A DNA stretch of 32,190 bases from an uncultured Gammaproteobacteria bacterium (GTDB lineage: Bacteria; Pseudomonadota; Gammaproteobacteria; Pseudomonadales; UBA5518): contig CAIYPF010000146.1 in NCBI GenBank assembly GCA_903928015.1, positions 1-32,190 of the forward strand. The letters run 5' to 3'. This document shows, in pieces, positions 1 through 9,007 of this stretch. Below the pieces are notes generated by a model, which saw only the letters and a program-made list of their open reading frames with translations, was not told where the DNA came from and made no database searches. Position 1 is the stretch's first letter. Every line of letters starts with the position of its first letter. The translations under genes and the position numbers were made by a program.

Positions 1-1
1 C

Positions 2-577
2 GACAAGAGCAGCGCCCTTGATCTCGCGGGCACTGGCAAGCTCGGCGGAACCGGGGTGGACGTGGACGAGAACACGCAGTTCCTGCTGAACGTGACCTGG
101 ATGGCCAGCTCCCACGTCGGGCTGGAGCTGCTTGCCGCCACGCCATTCGAACACACGATCCACAGCAAGGGTCTGGCGGGGGTCGGGATGGAACTGGATC
201 TGTCGGATGTGGAAGTGGGCACAGTGAAGCAGTTGCCGCCCACGCTGACCGTGTTGTGGTATCCGATGGATGCGGGCTCGGCCTTCCAGCCGTTCATCGG
301 TGCCGGCCTCAACTACACGGTGTTCTTCCAGGAAGACACCAGCAGCGACGCACGTGCGGCGCTTGGCGCCCACAACCTGAAGCTCGATGACTCCTGGGGG
401 CTCGCGGCGCGCGCCGGTTTCGATTACATGCTTGACGACAGCTGGTCGCTGCACGCGGGCGTTTACTACATCGGCATCGACACCAAGGCCAATCTCGACA
501 CCGCGCTCGGCACGGTGGGCGTGGACGTGGATATCAACCCCTGGGTCTACACCGTGGGGCTGGGCTACCGCTTCTGA
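2..577 (+). CDS. ompW: OmpW family outer membrane protein (5' end outside the window)
   Basis: Small eight-stranded beta-barrel of the outer membrane, a family linked to passage of small hydrophobic or cationic compounds. The reading frame is open from base 2, so the signal peptide and first strand lie outside the window; 191 codons are visible. Family marks are the stretch LLNVTWMAS, then GLELLAATPF, the LPPTLTVLWYP strand, the FIGAGLNYT strand and a C-terminal aromatic residue (GLGYRF) typical of proteins inserted by the BAM complex. An internal GTG at base 56 is not the real start because coding continues upstream. The last 13 bases overlap the end of the SafE-like gene on the other strand. 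Family assignment is firm; substrate is unknown. Confidence 0.9.
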   Translation, partial: DKSSALDLAGTGKLGGTGVDVDENTQFLLNVTWMASSHVGLELLAATPFEHTIHSKGLAGVGMELDLSDVEVGTVKQLPPTLTVLWYPMDAGSAFQPFIGAGLNYTVFFQEDTSSDARAALGAHNLKLDDSWGLAARAGFDYMLDDSWSLHAGVYYIGIDTKANLDTALGTVGVDVDINPWVYTVGLGYRF

Positions 578-1338
578 TGCGGATGTGTGTGGCTCCCATG
601 ACCCTCGTGGTCCGGGAGCCCTTGCGCCTCGTGATGCATCTGCATCGGGCTGTGCTGGTGGCTGCCATGCATGCCGTGCGCGACAGGTTGCACCATCGTC
701 CAGATTCCGAATCCCATCATGAGTATCGCGATCAGGATCCGTAATCCGCGCTTTTGGAGCATCGTACGCAGACCTGCAGCCAACGCGCCGCTCGCCATTA
801 CGGCGGGCAGGGTGCCCAGCCCGAAGCCCGCCATCAACGTGGCTCCGCGCAGCGCATCGCCGCCGCTCGCAGACCACGCAAGCGTGCTGTAGACCAGCCC
901 GCAGGGAAGCCATCCCCACACCGCGCCCGCCACCAGCGCGCCGCCCCCGCTATCGAGGCGTGCGAGTCCGATCGCACGCGGGCCGATCCGCTGCCAGAGC
1001 CGGTGCCCGGCCCGCTCCAGCGGTGCCAATGCGACATTCCAGCCGCCTATCGACAAGCCCATCAATACGAGCAGAACGCCAGCGGCGATGCGTGCGAGCG
1101 GGAGTCCGCTTGCTGTCGTCGCTGGCAACAGCGCGCCGCCGAGTGCACCCAGCAGCGCGTAACTCGTGATCCGCCCGACACCCATCAGCCCGAGCAACAT
1201 CAGTCTGCGTGCAGGCGTTGTGCGCGGCGGCAGAGCGAAGGCGAGTGCGGCGCTCAGGCCGCCACACATACCGATGCAATGTGCGCTGCCGAACAGCCCC
1301 AGCAGCAGCGCCGGGCCGAAGGCCTGGAAGGTATTCAC
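565..1338 (-). CDS. SafE/TauE-like sulfite exporter family membrane protein with His/Met-rich C-terminal tail, last gene of the cbb3 operon
   Basis: Polytopic inner-membrane protein of about 257 residues, of the family often found at the end of ccoGHIS clusters and proposed to help metal handling during oxidase assembly. It opens with a hydrophobic helix carrying GSAHCIGMCGG, a motif typical of this branch, followed by several further hydrophobic segments. The last 39 residues contain 11 histidines and several methionines, suggesting copper binding. The GTG start at 1338 overlaps the ccoS stop as GTGA; an open frame extends upstream to 1464 but runs through ccoS, so I reject it. The stop overlaps ompW tail-to-tail by 13 bases. 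Metal role is inference. Confidence 0.85.
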   Translation of the reverse strand: MNTFQAFGPALLLGLFGSAHCIGMCGGLSAALAFALPPRTTPARRLMLLGLMGVGRITSYALLGALGGALLPATTASGLPLARIAAGVLLVLMGLSIGGWNVALAPLERAGHRLWQRIGPRAIGLARLDSGGGALVAGAVWGWLPCGLVYSTLAWSASGGDALRGATLMAGFGLGTLPAVMASGALAAGLRTMLQKRGLRILIAILMMGFGIWTMVQPVAHGMHGSHQHSPMQMHHEAQGLPDHEGHGSHTHPHQKR

Positions 1339-1532
1339 GGTGCGCCTTGCCCCGTGTTGTTCGTTGGCGTTGCTGGCGTTTCCTCCGCCGGCAACGCGTC
1401 CTCGAAAAGGATGCTGCTCGCTGCCTTGTCGAGATCGTCGAATTGCCCGCTCCCCACTGACCACAGCCAGGCGGCGAGTGCGATGCCGAGAAGCACCAGC
1501 GTCACAGGGATGAGTACGTAGAGGCTTTCCAC
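1335..1532 (-). CDS. ccoS: cbb3-type cytochrome oxidase assembly protein CcoS
   Basis: Single-span inner-membrane protein of 65 residues needed in other bacteria for putting heme b and copper into the CcoN subunit. One hydrophobic helix (residues about 5-25) is followed by the family signature QFDDLD and, shortly after, ILFED. The tail is a short polar stretch. I choose the GTG at 1532: it is preceded by a GGAG ribosome-binding site and lies 13 bases after the ccoI stop, and it begins the conserved ESLYVLIPV segment. The upstream frame (to 1592) lies inside ccoI. The stop overlaps the start of the next gene by four bases, which suggests translational coupling. Confidence 0.93.
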   Translation of the reverse strand: MESLYVLIPVTLVLLGIALAAWLWSVGSGQFDDLDKAASSILFEDALPAEETPATPTNNTGQGAP

Positions 1533-1545
1533 GGCGGCACTCCGG

Positions 1546-3951
1546 TCAGCGCGGCTGCGGCGCATGCTTGCGCAGCCGCAGAGCGTTGGCAACGACCAGC
1601 AGCGAACTCACCGACATGCCCACTGCGGCAAGCCAGGGCGCCACCACTCCTGCGGCGGCCGCGGGTACGGCGAGGAGGTTGTATAGCGTTGCCCACGCGA
1701 GATTCTGGCGGATCACGCGCCGGGATTGCCGCGCCACGCTGATGGCCTCTGCAACGCGATCCAGACCGCTGCCGAGCAACAGGCAATCCGCCTGGGCCCG
1801 CGTGAAATCCGTCGCTCCCGCAACGGCCACAGAGACACCCGCGCCCGCCAGCACTGCAACGTCATTCAATCCATCGCCCACCATGAGTGTGCGTTCTGGC
1901 GCATGCCCAGTCTCATGCAGCGCCCCGAGCTTTTCCGCGGCAGAGCACGCACCTCTCCAGCGCCCGATACCGAGCGTGGTGGCGATGCGTTCGACCTCTT
2001 CGTTTGCATCACCGCTCAGCAACGCGATCTCCAGTCCGAGTTCCCGCAGAGCGGCCAGTGCCGACGCTGCATCCGCACGGACCCTGTCGCCCAGACTGAA
2101 CCATGCCAGCGCGCCGGCATCGCCGTCGCCGAGCAGCACCCACTTCCCTGCGGATGGTGGTTGCACGCCGGAACGCGGTGCAGCATATGCGGCCACACCC
2201 ACGCGATAGCGCAGGCCATCGACGAAGCCCTCCACACCCATTCCCGGCTCGTTGCGGAAATCCGCGACAGGCAGAGTGCTGTGCTCCGCGAAGGCGCTCG
2301 CGACGGGATGGCGGGATCGCGATTCGACAGATGCTGCGATCGCGATGCAGCGCTCGGCACCGAGCGAGCCGAGCACCCGTGTTTCCTCGAGTTCGAGTCG
2401 GCCGTCGGTCAGCGTGCCCGTCTTGTCGAAGATCGCGAGCGTGGCCCCGGCGAGCGCGTCCAGCGCATGTGAGCGCGTCACGAGGAAACCTCTCTCACGA
2501 AGGCCCGCAGTTGCCGCGGCGAGGGCGGCAGGTGTGGCGAGCGAGAGCGCGCAGGGACAACTCACGACCAGCACGGAAAGCACCACCGGCAGCGCGCGAC
2601 CCGCGTCAGCGTGCAGCCAGTACACGCCGGTGATGACTGCGATTGCGAGCACCAGCAGCACGAAGCGGACGGCCCAGCGGTCCGCCAGTTGCTGGATCGC
2701 GGGTTTCTGCTGCTGAGCGCGATCGAGCAGCGCCAGCATCGCGCCAACACCGGACTGCAGTCCCGTTGCCCGGACCTCGATCTCTACCGCTCCGTCGACC
2801 ATGAGGCTGCCCGCTGCGAGGCTGTCTCCGGGACCCTTGCTGACGGGCATGGACTCGCCGCTCAGTCCCGACTCGTCACAGCTGCCCGCGCCCTCCAGAA
2901 CGCGGCCGTCCGCGGCCACGGATTCTCCTGCGCGCACAAGCACGCGATCGCCCGGACGCAGCCTGCCTGTGGGCACCTCCTCGACACCGCCTTCCGGAAG
3001 CAGGCGCGTCGCGCCCGCAGGCAGCAGCGAGAGCAGGCCGCCTCCGGCGAGCCCTGCGTTTTCCCGCGACCGCAGTTCCAGGTAACGCGCAAGCAGCAGC
3101 AGGAATGCGAACATCGAGACGGCGTCGAAGTAGACCTCGCCGCCTCCGCTCCACGTGAACCACGCGCTCGCCACGAAAGCGAGCGACATCGCCACCGCGA
3201 CGGGCAGATCCATGCCCGGTGCGCCATGGCGCAGCCCGCGCCACGCGCCGGCAAAAAACGGCGTGCAGGAGTAAAAGAGTACCGGCAGGCAAAGAACGAG
3301 GCTGCTTGCCCGCAGATAGTCCCGGTACGCGGTCTCCATGCCGTCGAACGCCCCGGCGTAGAGCGCGAGCGCAAGCATCCCGACCTGCATCTGCACGAGC
3401 CCGGCCACGCCCATGCGTCGCAGGAGCGCGCGGCCTTCGGCCCGGGTGTCCTGCTGGCGCGCGGAGGCGATCCACGGCCGCGGTCGGTAGCCCAGCGCAC
3501 GGATGCGCCCCATCACGGTGCTGAGCGGCAGTTGCGCCGACTGCCAGCGCAGGCTCGCGCGCCGCTCGGCGAGATTGACGTCGATGCGTTGCACGCCGGG
3601 AATCCGCGCCAGATCTGTTTCCAGCAGCCAGGTGCAGGCGCTGCAGTGGATGCCATCGATGGCGAGTTCGGCCCGGGAGTTGCCGTCGGCGTCGGAGGCG
3701 ACAAAGTCAGCGTTTGCGTCTGGGAGGTCGAAGAGGCTGTAGTCGGATGCTCCCTTGCCGGGATCTGCGGCAACCGACGCCGGCGCATCCCGGTGCCGGT
3801 AATAGCCCGCCAGGCCGCTACCGGCTATCAGCGCCGCCACGGCTGCGCAGCCGCTGCAGCACATGGGCCTCGCCTTGCCCTCGATGCTGACGCTCAGATC
3901 GGAGCCCGGGTCCACCGGCAGACCACAGTGGAAGCACTCCACGGCGGACAC
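1546..3951 (-). CDS. ccoI: CcoI-type copper-transporting P1B ATPase
   Basis: Inner-membrane ATPase of about 801 residues that pumps Cu(I) towards the periplasm for assembly of the CuB site of cbb3 oxidase. The N-terminus has a cysteine-rich metal-binding region (CFHCG near residue 6, MCCSGC near 30) and then a heavy-metal domain with HCSACTW near residue 102. Further on are the SGES actuator motif, the membrane CPC motif (SCPCALS), the phosphorylation motif DKTGT, SRSRHPVAS and the hinge GDGLND. The GTG at 3951 lies 2 bases after the ccoH stop; an ATG at 4023 would overlap ccoH by 70 bases. The location inside the cco cluster points to oxidase assembly rather than copper detoxification. Confidence 0.93.
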   Translation of the reverse strand: MSAVECFHCGLPVDPGSDLSVSIEGKARPMCCSGCAAVAALIAGSGLAGYYRHRDAPASVAADPGKGASDYSLFDLPDANADFVASDADGNSRAELAIDGIHCSACTWLLETDLARIPGVQRIDVNLAERRASLRWQSAQLPLSTVMGRIRALGYRPRPWIASARQQDTRAEGRALLRRMGVAGLVQMQVGMLALALYAGAFDGMETAYRDYLRASSLVLCLPVLFYSCTPFFAGAWRGLRHGAPGMDLPVAVAMSLAFVASAWFTWSGGGEVYFDAVSMFAFLLLLARYLELRSRENAGLAGGGLLSLLPAGATRLLPEGGVEEVPTGRLRPGDRVLVRAGESVAADGRVLEGAGSCDESGLSGESMPVSKGPGDSLAAGSLMVDGAVEIEVRATGLQSGVGAMLALLDRAQQQKPAIQQLADRWAVRFVLLVLAIAVITGVYWLHADAGRALPVVLSVLVVSCPCALSLATPAALAAATAGLRERGFLVTRSHALDALAGATLAIFDKTGTLTDGRLELEETRVLGSLGAERCIAIAASVESRSRHPVASAFAEHSTLPVADFRNEPGMGVEGFVDGLRYRVGVAAYAAPRSGVQPPSAGKWVLLGDGDAGALAWFSLGDRVRADAASALAALRELGLEIALLSGDANEEVERIATTLGIGRWRGACSAAEKLGALHETGHAPERTLMVGDGLNDVAVLAGAGVSVAVAGATDFTRAQADCLLLGSGLDRVAEAISVARQSRRVIRQNLAWATLYNLLAVPAAAAGVVAPWLAAVGMSVSSLLVVANALRLRKHAPQPR

Positions 3952-3953
3952 GC

Positions 3954-4457
3954 TCAGTTGCTGCCGGGCAACAGCCGGGCCCTGGTCCCGCCTCCGGCCT
4001 CCAGCACGCCGCGCAAGCGCCACTGGCTCGCTCCCCCGCCGGCCTCAAGCTGCAGATAGCGCTTGCCCACGGGATGTGTGGCGGTGCCGGTGTAGCGTCC
4101 ATCGGGCCCCGCTTTGAGCTCGAGCACTTCGTCTTGGGCCTGTGCGGTGGGATGGATCAGCTGCAGGCTGAGGCTGGCGGGCCGCTCCGAGGCGGGCTGC
4201 AACTGCACGTCGACAGAGCCCGAGGCGCTGAAGTGCAGCTCGGCCGCCATGCCGTGGCGCAGTGCCCAGGCGTCCTGTCCCAGACGGCGGGTTACCTCCA
4301 GGCCGTTGCGGTCGTACTCGTCGCGTACAACTGCCTCGGGTTCGCTGACGGCAAGGTAGAGCGTGTAGAAAGACGCGCAAACGGCGGCTCCGGGCAGCGC
4401 GATCAGGAACCACGGCCACGCCTGGCGGTACCACGGATGTGCTGGGTAAGTGCTCAC
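3954..4457 (-). CDS. ccoH: FixH/CcoH family cbb3 oxidase assembly protein
   Basis: Membrane-anchored protein of about 167 residues. In Rhodobacter and related bacteria CcoH/FixH associates with the cbb3 complex and is required for its stability. One N-terminal hydrophobic helix (WPWFLIALPGAAVCASF region) is followed by a periplasmic beta-rich domain with the conserved YDRNGLEV-like segment just after the membrane. The GTG at 4457 follows the ccoG stop by 4 bases and begins VSTYPAHPWYRQ; the alternative ATG at 4532 would reach 71 bases into ccoG. The position between ccoG and ccoI is the standard order. Confidence 0.9.
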   Translation of the reverse strand: MSTYPAHPWYRQAWPWFLIALPGAAVCASFYTLYLAVSEPEAVVRDEYDRNGLEVTRRLGQDAWALRHGMAAELHFSASGSVDVQLQPASERPASLSLQLIHPTAQAQDEVLELKAGPDGRYTGTATHPVGKRYLQLEAGGGASQWRLRGVLEAGGGTRARLLPGSN

Positions 4458-4461
4458 GCGG

Positions 4462-5871
4462 TCAGTGCCCTTGGGGTGAGAGGAAACGGCTCTCGGAGCT
4501 GGACTGCTCGGGAGCTTCGCCTTGCGAGGCAATGCCGAAGACTATGTCATGCCCTCCGCGCAGGTGCTCGCGCGGCGCGCGCACGCTCACGGGCAGTGCC
4601 AGCACTTCGCCCGGCGCCAGTTCAGGCTCCGTCTCTCCCAGCAGCACCAGACCTTCCATGCCGCTCACGCTGAGCCGCACGCGTCGCGGTGTCTCGGACA
4701 TGTTGCGCAGCTTGAGTGTGTAGACGTTCTCGATGCTGCCGTCGGCGGCTTCGCGGTAGAGCTGGCCGCGTTCCCGTATCGCCTCTATGCCCAGCGTCAC
4801 GCGTGAGAGCAGCACATCGGTGAACAGGCCTAGCATCAGCAGAACCGCCACGCTGTAGCCGATCAGGCGCGGCCGGAGCAGCCGCGAGGGTTTGCCCAGC
4901 AGGTTGTTTTCCGTGGTGTAGCGCACCAGACCGCGGGCGTAGCCCATGCGGTCCATCACCGAATCGCAGGCGTCCACGCAGAGCGCGCAGCCTATGCACT
5001 GGTATTGCAGTCCGTTGCGGATATCGATGCCGGTAGGGCAGACCTGCACGCAGAGCTGGCAGTCGACGCAGTCGCCGAGCCCCGAGCGCGCGTCCTCGCC
5101 GTGCTTGCGCGAGCCGCGCGGCTCGCCGCGTGTGCGGTCGTAGGAGACGACCAGCGTGTCGTGGTCGAACATCACCGACTGGAAGCGCGCGTAGGGGCAC
5201 ATGTACATGCACACCTGCTCCCGCATCCATCCCGCGTTGATGTACGTCGCCAGCGTGAAGAACACTGACCACGACGCCTCCCATGCGCTTGCGCGCAGCG
5301 TGGATAGCGACACCACCAGCTCGCGTATCGGCGAGAAATAGCCCACGAAGGTGATGCCCGTGAGCGCAGCCACGCCCAGCCACACGCCGTGTTTCGCGCT
5401 CTTTCGCAGGATCTTGTTGCTGTTCCAGGGGCCCTGGTCGAGGCGGATGCGCTGGTTGCGGGTGCCTTCAGTGACCTGTTCGCCCCACATGAAGATGCTG
5501 GTCCACACCGTCTGCGGACAGGTGTAGCCGCACCACACGCGCCCCGCGAAGACCGTGACGGTGAAGAGCGAGAATGCGGCGATGATCAGCAGCCACGCGA
5601 GCAGCGGGAAGTCCTGCGGCCAGAAGGTGAGTCCGAGGATGTGGAACTTGCGCCCCGGGAGATCGAACCACACCGCCTGCCGGCCGTCCCACTGCAGCCA
5701 CGGGACGCAGAAGTAACCAAGCAGCAGCGGCCATCCGGTGTAGAGCCGCAGGCGCTGGAAAAACCCCTCGACCTTGCGCGTGTAGATGCGCTCGCGCTTC
5801 TGGTAGAGATCGAGTTCGCCGACCTCCGAGGGTGCGAAGCTGTGTACGGGAATACGATCCGGATCGCTCAT
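4462..5871 (-). CDS. ccoG: CcoG (FixG/RdxA) iron-sulfur cbb3 oxidase accessory protein
   Basis: Polytopic inner-membrane protein of 469 residues with ferredoxin-type clusters; CcoG family members have been shown to reduce copper for cbb3 assembly. Visible motifs are WCGYTCPQTVW near residue 113, CMYMCPYARFQ, and two 4Fe-4S cysteine sets (CVDCQLCVQVCP and CIGCALCVDAC), with several hydrophobic helices before them and an immunoglobulin-like C-terminal domain. The ATG at 5871 overlaps the ccoP stop as ATGA, which fixes the start and rejects the longer open frame to 6207. It precedes ccoH by 4 bases. Confidence 0.96.
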   Translation of the reverse strand: MSDPDRIPVHSFAPSEVGELDLYQKRERIYTRKVEGFFQRLRLYTGWPLLLGYFCVPWLQWDGRQAVWFDLPGRKFHILGLTFWPQDFPLLAWLLIIAAFSLFTVTVFAGRVWCGYTCPQTVWTSIFMWGEQVTEGTRNQRIRLDQGPWNSNKILRKSAKHGVWLGVAALTGITFVGYFSPIRELVVSLSTLRASAWEASWSVFFTLATYINAGWMREQVCMYMCPYARFQSVMFDHDTLVVSYDRTRGEPRGSRKHGEDARSGLGDCVDCQLCVQVCPTGIDIRNGLQYQCIGCALCVDACDSVMDRMGYARGLVRYTTENNLLGKPSRLLRPRLIGYSVAVLLMLGLFTDVLLSRVTLGIEAIRERGQLYREAADGSIENVYTLKLRNMSETPRRVRLSVSGMEGLVLLGETEPELAPGEVLALPVSVRAPREHLRGGHDIVFGIASQGEAPEQSSSESRFLSPQGH

Positions 5872-6749
5872 CGTGCGGCTGACAGGCTCAGGACATACGC
5901 GGTAAGCAGGTGGATCCTGTCGCTGTCGAGCGTGGCGCCGAATGCGGGCATCTGTCCCATGCGGCCGTTGCGGATGCCGTGTTTCACCGTCTCGAGTTCC
6001 GAGCCGTACAGCCAGATTCCGTCCGTGAGGTTGGGCGCGCCGAGCAGTGTGTTGCCCTTGCCGTCGGCGCCGTGGCAGCTCGAGCAGATCGTCTTGAAGG
6101 TGGCTTCTCCGGCTGCGCTCTCGGTGCCTGCGGGCAATGCACCCGAGAGCGAGAGAGCGTAGTGCGCGGCGTTGTTGACGCCGTCTTCTCCCAGCATCTG
6201 GCCCCATGGCGGCATCCCGCCCTGGCGTCCGTTCGTGATCGTGGTGTGGATCGCGTCGGCGCTGCCGCCCCAGAGCCAGTCGCTGTCACGCAGGTTGGGG
6301 AATCCGCGCGCGCCACCGGCGTCGGAGCCGTGGCACTGCGAGCAGTTGTTGGCGAATATCCGCTGGCCCATGCGCAGAGCCTCGGGCTCCTTCGCAAGTT
6401 GCTCGACCGGCATATCACGGTACTTCGCGAAGACCGGCTCGTAGCGGGCCTTCGCGACATCCACTTCCGCTTGCCATTGCCCGGTCTGGCTCCAGCCGAG
6501 GAGCCCGGGGAAATTGCCCAGCCCCGGATAGGCCACGAGATAAGCGATGGCAAAGAGCAAGGTGATGACGAAGAGATACAGCCACCACGCCGGCAGCGGG
6601 TTGTCGTATTCCTCTATCCCGTCGTAGACATGGCCTGTCTTGGCCTCGCTGTCGGCCGGGCGTGTACGGTTGCCGAACAGGAGCAGGAAGCTGCCCACGA
6701 TCATGATCGCGGTGAGCGTGATGATGTAAATGCTCCAGTTGCCCGTCAT
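5868..6749 (-). CDS. ccoP: cbb3 cytochrome oxidase diheme subunit III, CcoP
   Basis: Membrane-bound diheme c-type cytochrome of 293 residues that passes electrons to CcoO/CcoN. Two membrane helices are visible (residues about 7-25 and 54-75, the second starting PAWWLYLF), then two periplasmic heme c domains with CSQCH at 136-140 and CSSCH at 222-226. Each domain has a downstream methionine motif (GGMPPWG and GQMPAFG) suited to axial ligation. The ATG at 6749 overlaps the ccoQ stop (ATGA), and the gene's own stop overlaps the ccoG start in the same way. Two transmembrane helices and about 300 residues are the usual size for the family. Confidence 0.97.
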   Translation of the reverse strand: MTGNWSIYIITLTAIMIVGSFLLLFGNRTRPADSEAKTGHVYDGIEEYDNPLPAWWLYLFVITLLFAIAYLVAYPGLGNFPGLLGWSQTGQWQAEVDVAKARYEPVFAKYRDMPVEQLAKEPEALRMGQRIFANNCSQCHGSDAGGARGFPNLRDSDWLWGGSADAIHTTITNGRQGGMPPWGQMLGEDGVNNAAHYALSLSGALPAGTESAAGEATFKTICSSCHGADGKGNTLLGAPNLTDGIWLYGSELETVKHGIRNGRMGQMPAFGATLDSDRIHLLTAYVLSLSAAR

Positions 6750-6916
6750 CGTTCGATCTCCCGCTGTGGCGAGTGCCCAGGCTCGTCGGCAAAGGGCAGT
6801 TGCGCTGCTTCCTCGAAGCGTGCCTTGCGGCTCGCGCTGAAGGTCCACACGCCGATCCCGCAGAGCGCCAGGAAAGCGAGCAGCGTGGCGATCCCCATCC
6901 AGTCACCCTGGCTCAT
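6746..6916 (-). CDS. ccoQ: cbb3 oxidase small subunit CcoQ
   Basis: A 56-residue membrane protein read directly from the bases between ccoO and ccoP. It begins MSQGDWMGIATLLAFLALC, has a single hydrophobic helix (residues about 8-25) ending in GVWTFS, then a basic stretch (SRKARFEEA) and the acidic segment PFADE, which is the usual CcoQ pattern. CcoQ stabilises the CcoNO-CcoP complex in studied bacteria. It starts 9 bases after the ccoO stop with a GAGGA-type ribosome-binding site and ends in a four-base overlap with ccoP. Position and sequence together make the call firm despite the small size. Confidence 0.93.
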   Translation of the reverse strand: MSQGDWMGIATLLAFLALCGIGVWTFSASRKARFEEAAQLPFADEPGHSPQREIER

Positions 6917-6925
6917 GGTTTCTCC

Positions 6926-7534
6926 TCAGCGCTCGCGCTTGAGCAGCGTGCCGAGCTGCTGCAGGTATGCGATCACGGCCTCGACCTCGGGCTTGCCAGC
7001 CACTGCGGCCTGCGCGCCCTCGATGTCGGCATCGGTGTAAGGCACGCCCACCATGCGCAGTGCGCGCATCTTCGTGGCGGTGTCCGTGCCGTCCAGCGTG
7101 TCGTCGAAGAGCCAGCCGAAAGCCGGCATGTTCGATTCGGGAACAACGTCGCGCGGGTTCATGAGGTGCGCGCGGTGCCAGTCGTCGCTGTAGCGGCCGC
7201 CCACCCGGGCGAGGTCCGGGCCGGTGCGCTTGGATCCCCACAGGAAGGGGTGGTCGTAGACGAATTCGCCGGCGACCGAGTAGTGCCCGTAGCGCTCGGT
7301 CTCCGCGCGCAGCGGCCGCACCATCTGCGTATGGCAGACGTTGCAGCCTTCGCGGATGAAGATGTCACGCCCTTCAAGCTGCAGGGCGGTGAGCGGCTTC
7401 AGGCCCGCCACCGGCTCGGTGGTCTGCTGCTGGAAGAAGAGCGGCACGATCTCGACCAGGCCGCCGAAACTGATGGCCACGACGATCAGGACGATCATCA
7501 GGCCGATGTTTTTCTCGATTTTCTCGTGGCGCAT
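6926..7534 (-). CDS. ccoO: cbb3 cytochrome oxidase monoheme subunit II, CcoO
   Basis: Membrane-anchored c-type cytochrome of 202 residues. It begins [10 protein letters not shown], followed by one helix (about 11-33), the family segment EIVPLFF, then the heme site CNVCH at residues 64-68 in the context [14 protein letters not shown]. Later motifs [18 protein letters not shown], and MPAFGWL (axial Met region) are all as expected. The ATG at 7534 is 12 bases after the ccoN stop. Full length, no anomalies. Confidence 0.97.
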   Translation of the reverse strand: MRHEKIEKNIGLMIVLIVVAISFGGLVEIVPLFFQQQTTEPVAGLKPLTALQLEGRDIFIREGCNVCHTQMVRPLRAETERYGHYSVAGEFVYDHPFLWGSKRTGPDLARVGGRYSDDWHRAHLMNPRDVVPESNMPAFGWLFDDTLDGTDTATKMRALRMVGVPYTDADIEGAQAAVAGKPEVEAVIAYLQQLGTLLKRER

Positions 7535-7546
7535 GGCGTGTGCTCC

Positions 7547-8986
7547 TCAGGCCGGCTGCGTCTGCAGCGCCCGCTCGGGCGCCACGCCTGGCGAAACGGT
7601 CTTCCAGGTGTTCCAGGCCATCACCAGCATCCCGCTGAAGAACATGGCCCCGCCCAGCAGGCGCACGATGTAGCCGGGGTAACTCGCCTGCACGGATTCG
7701 ACGAAGGTGTAGGTGAGCGTTCCGTCGTTGTTGTAGGCCCGCCACATGAGCCCCTGCATGATGCCGTTCACCCACATCGAGGCGATGTAGAGCACGGTGC
7801 CGATGGTCGAGAGCCAGAAGTGCAGGTTGATGGCCGGCACGCTGAACATCTGGCGGCGGTTCCAGAGAACGGGGATCAGGTGATACATGGCGCCGATCGA
7901 CACCATTGCCACCCAGCCCAGCGCGCCGGAGTGGACGTGGCCGATGGTCCAGTCGGTGTTGTGGGAGAGCGCGTTGACGGTCTTGATCGACATCATCGGC
8001 CCCTCGAAGGTCGACATGCCGTAGAAGGACAGCGACACCACCAGGAAGCGCAGCGTGGGATCCGAGCGCAGTTTGTGCCAGGCACCCGAGAGGGTCATGA
8101 TCCCGTTGATCATGCCGCCCCAGCTCGGCGCGAGCAGGACCAGCGACATCACCATACCCAGACTTTGCGCCCAGTCGGGCAGTGCCGAGTAGTGCAGATG
8201 GTGCGGGCCCGCCCACATGTACACCGCGATCAACGCCCAGAAATGCACGATCGAGAGCCGGTAGGAGTACACCGGTCGCTCGGCCTGTTTGGGCACGAAG
8301 TAATACATGATCCCGAGGAATCCAGCGGTGAGGAAGAAGCCCACCGCGTTGTGCCCGTACCACCACTGCACCATCGCGTCGATGGCGCCGGCGTAGATGG
8401 AGTAGGACTTGGTGAGCGACACCGGCACCGCGAGGCTGTTCACGATGTGCAGCACCGCCACGGTGATGATGAAGGCGCCGAAGAACCAGTTCGCCACGTA
8501 GATGTGCGAGGTGCGCCGCTTCATGATCGTGCCGAAGAACAGCACCGCGTAAGCCACCCATACCACCGCAATCAGGATGTCGATGGGCCACTCGAGTTCG
8601 GCGTATTCCTTGCCGCTGGTGTAGCCCATGGGCAGTGTCACCGCCGCGAGCAGGATCACCAGCTGCCAGCCCCAGAACACGAAAGAGGCGAGTGCGTCCG
8701 ATATGAGCCTTGCCTGACAGGTACGCTGCACGACGTAGAGCGAGCAGGCGAACAGCGCGCATCCTCCGAACGCAAAGATCACGGCGTTGGTGTGCAGGGG
8801 GCGCAGGCGCCCGAAGTGCAGGTGCAGATCGCCGATGCTGAAGTTCAGTTGCGGAAAGGCGAGCTGCGCGGCGATCAGTACGCCCACCAGCATGCCTACG
8901 ATGCCCCAGACCACCGTCATGATGGTGAACTGCCTGACCACCGCGTAGTTGTAGACTGGATGCTCGTTGGTGGCGTTTGCGCTCAT
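7547..8986 (-). CDS. ccoN: cbb3 cytochrome oxidase catalytic subunit I, CcoN
   Basis: Catalytic subunit of 479 residues with about 12 hydrophobic helices, reducing oxygen to water at a heme b3-CuB centre. Residues matching the known Pseudomonas stutzeri structure, shifted by 5, are: His65 and His352 (heme b), His350 (heme b3), His212, His262 and His263 (CuB), Tyr256 (His-Tyr crosslink) and Glu328. Thus the active site is complete. The ATG at 8986 has a clear GGGGA ribosome-binding site and begins MSANATNEH; the frame continuing to 9067 lacks conserved sequence. It is the first gene of a nine-gene operon. A 14-base palindrome sits in its leader. I found no full FNR/ANR site. Confidence 0.97.
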   Translation of the reverse strand: MSANATNEHPVYNYAVVRQFTIMTVVWGIVGMLVGVLIAAQLAFPQLNFSIGDLHLHFGRLRPLHTNAVIFAFGGCALFACSLYVVQRTCQARLISDALASFVFWGWQLVILLAAVTLPMGYTSGKEYAELEWPIDILIAVVWVAYAVLFFGTIMKRRTSHIYVANWFFGAFIITVAVLHIVNSLAVPVSLTKSYSIYAGAIDAMVQWWYGHNAVGFFLTAGFLGIMYYFVPKQAERPVYSYRLSIVHFWALIAVYMWAGPHHLHYSALPDWAQSLGMVMSLVLLAPSWGGMINGIMTLSGAWHKLRSDPTLRFLVVSLSFYGMSTFEGPMMSIKTVNALSHNTDWTIGHVHSGALGWVAMVSIGAMYHLIPVLWNRRQMFSVPAINLHFWLSTIGTVLYIASMWVNGIMQGLMWRAYNNDGTLTYTFVESVQASYPGYIVRLLGGAMFFSGMLVMAWNTWKTVSPGVAPERALQTQPA

Positions 8987-9007
8987 TGTTGTGTCCCCGG
9001 ATGGCTG

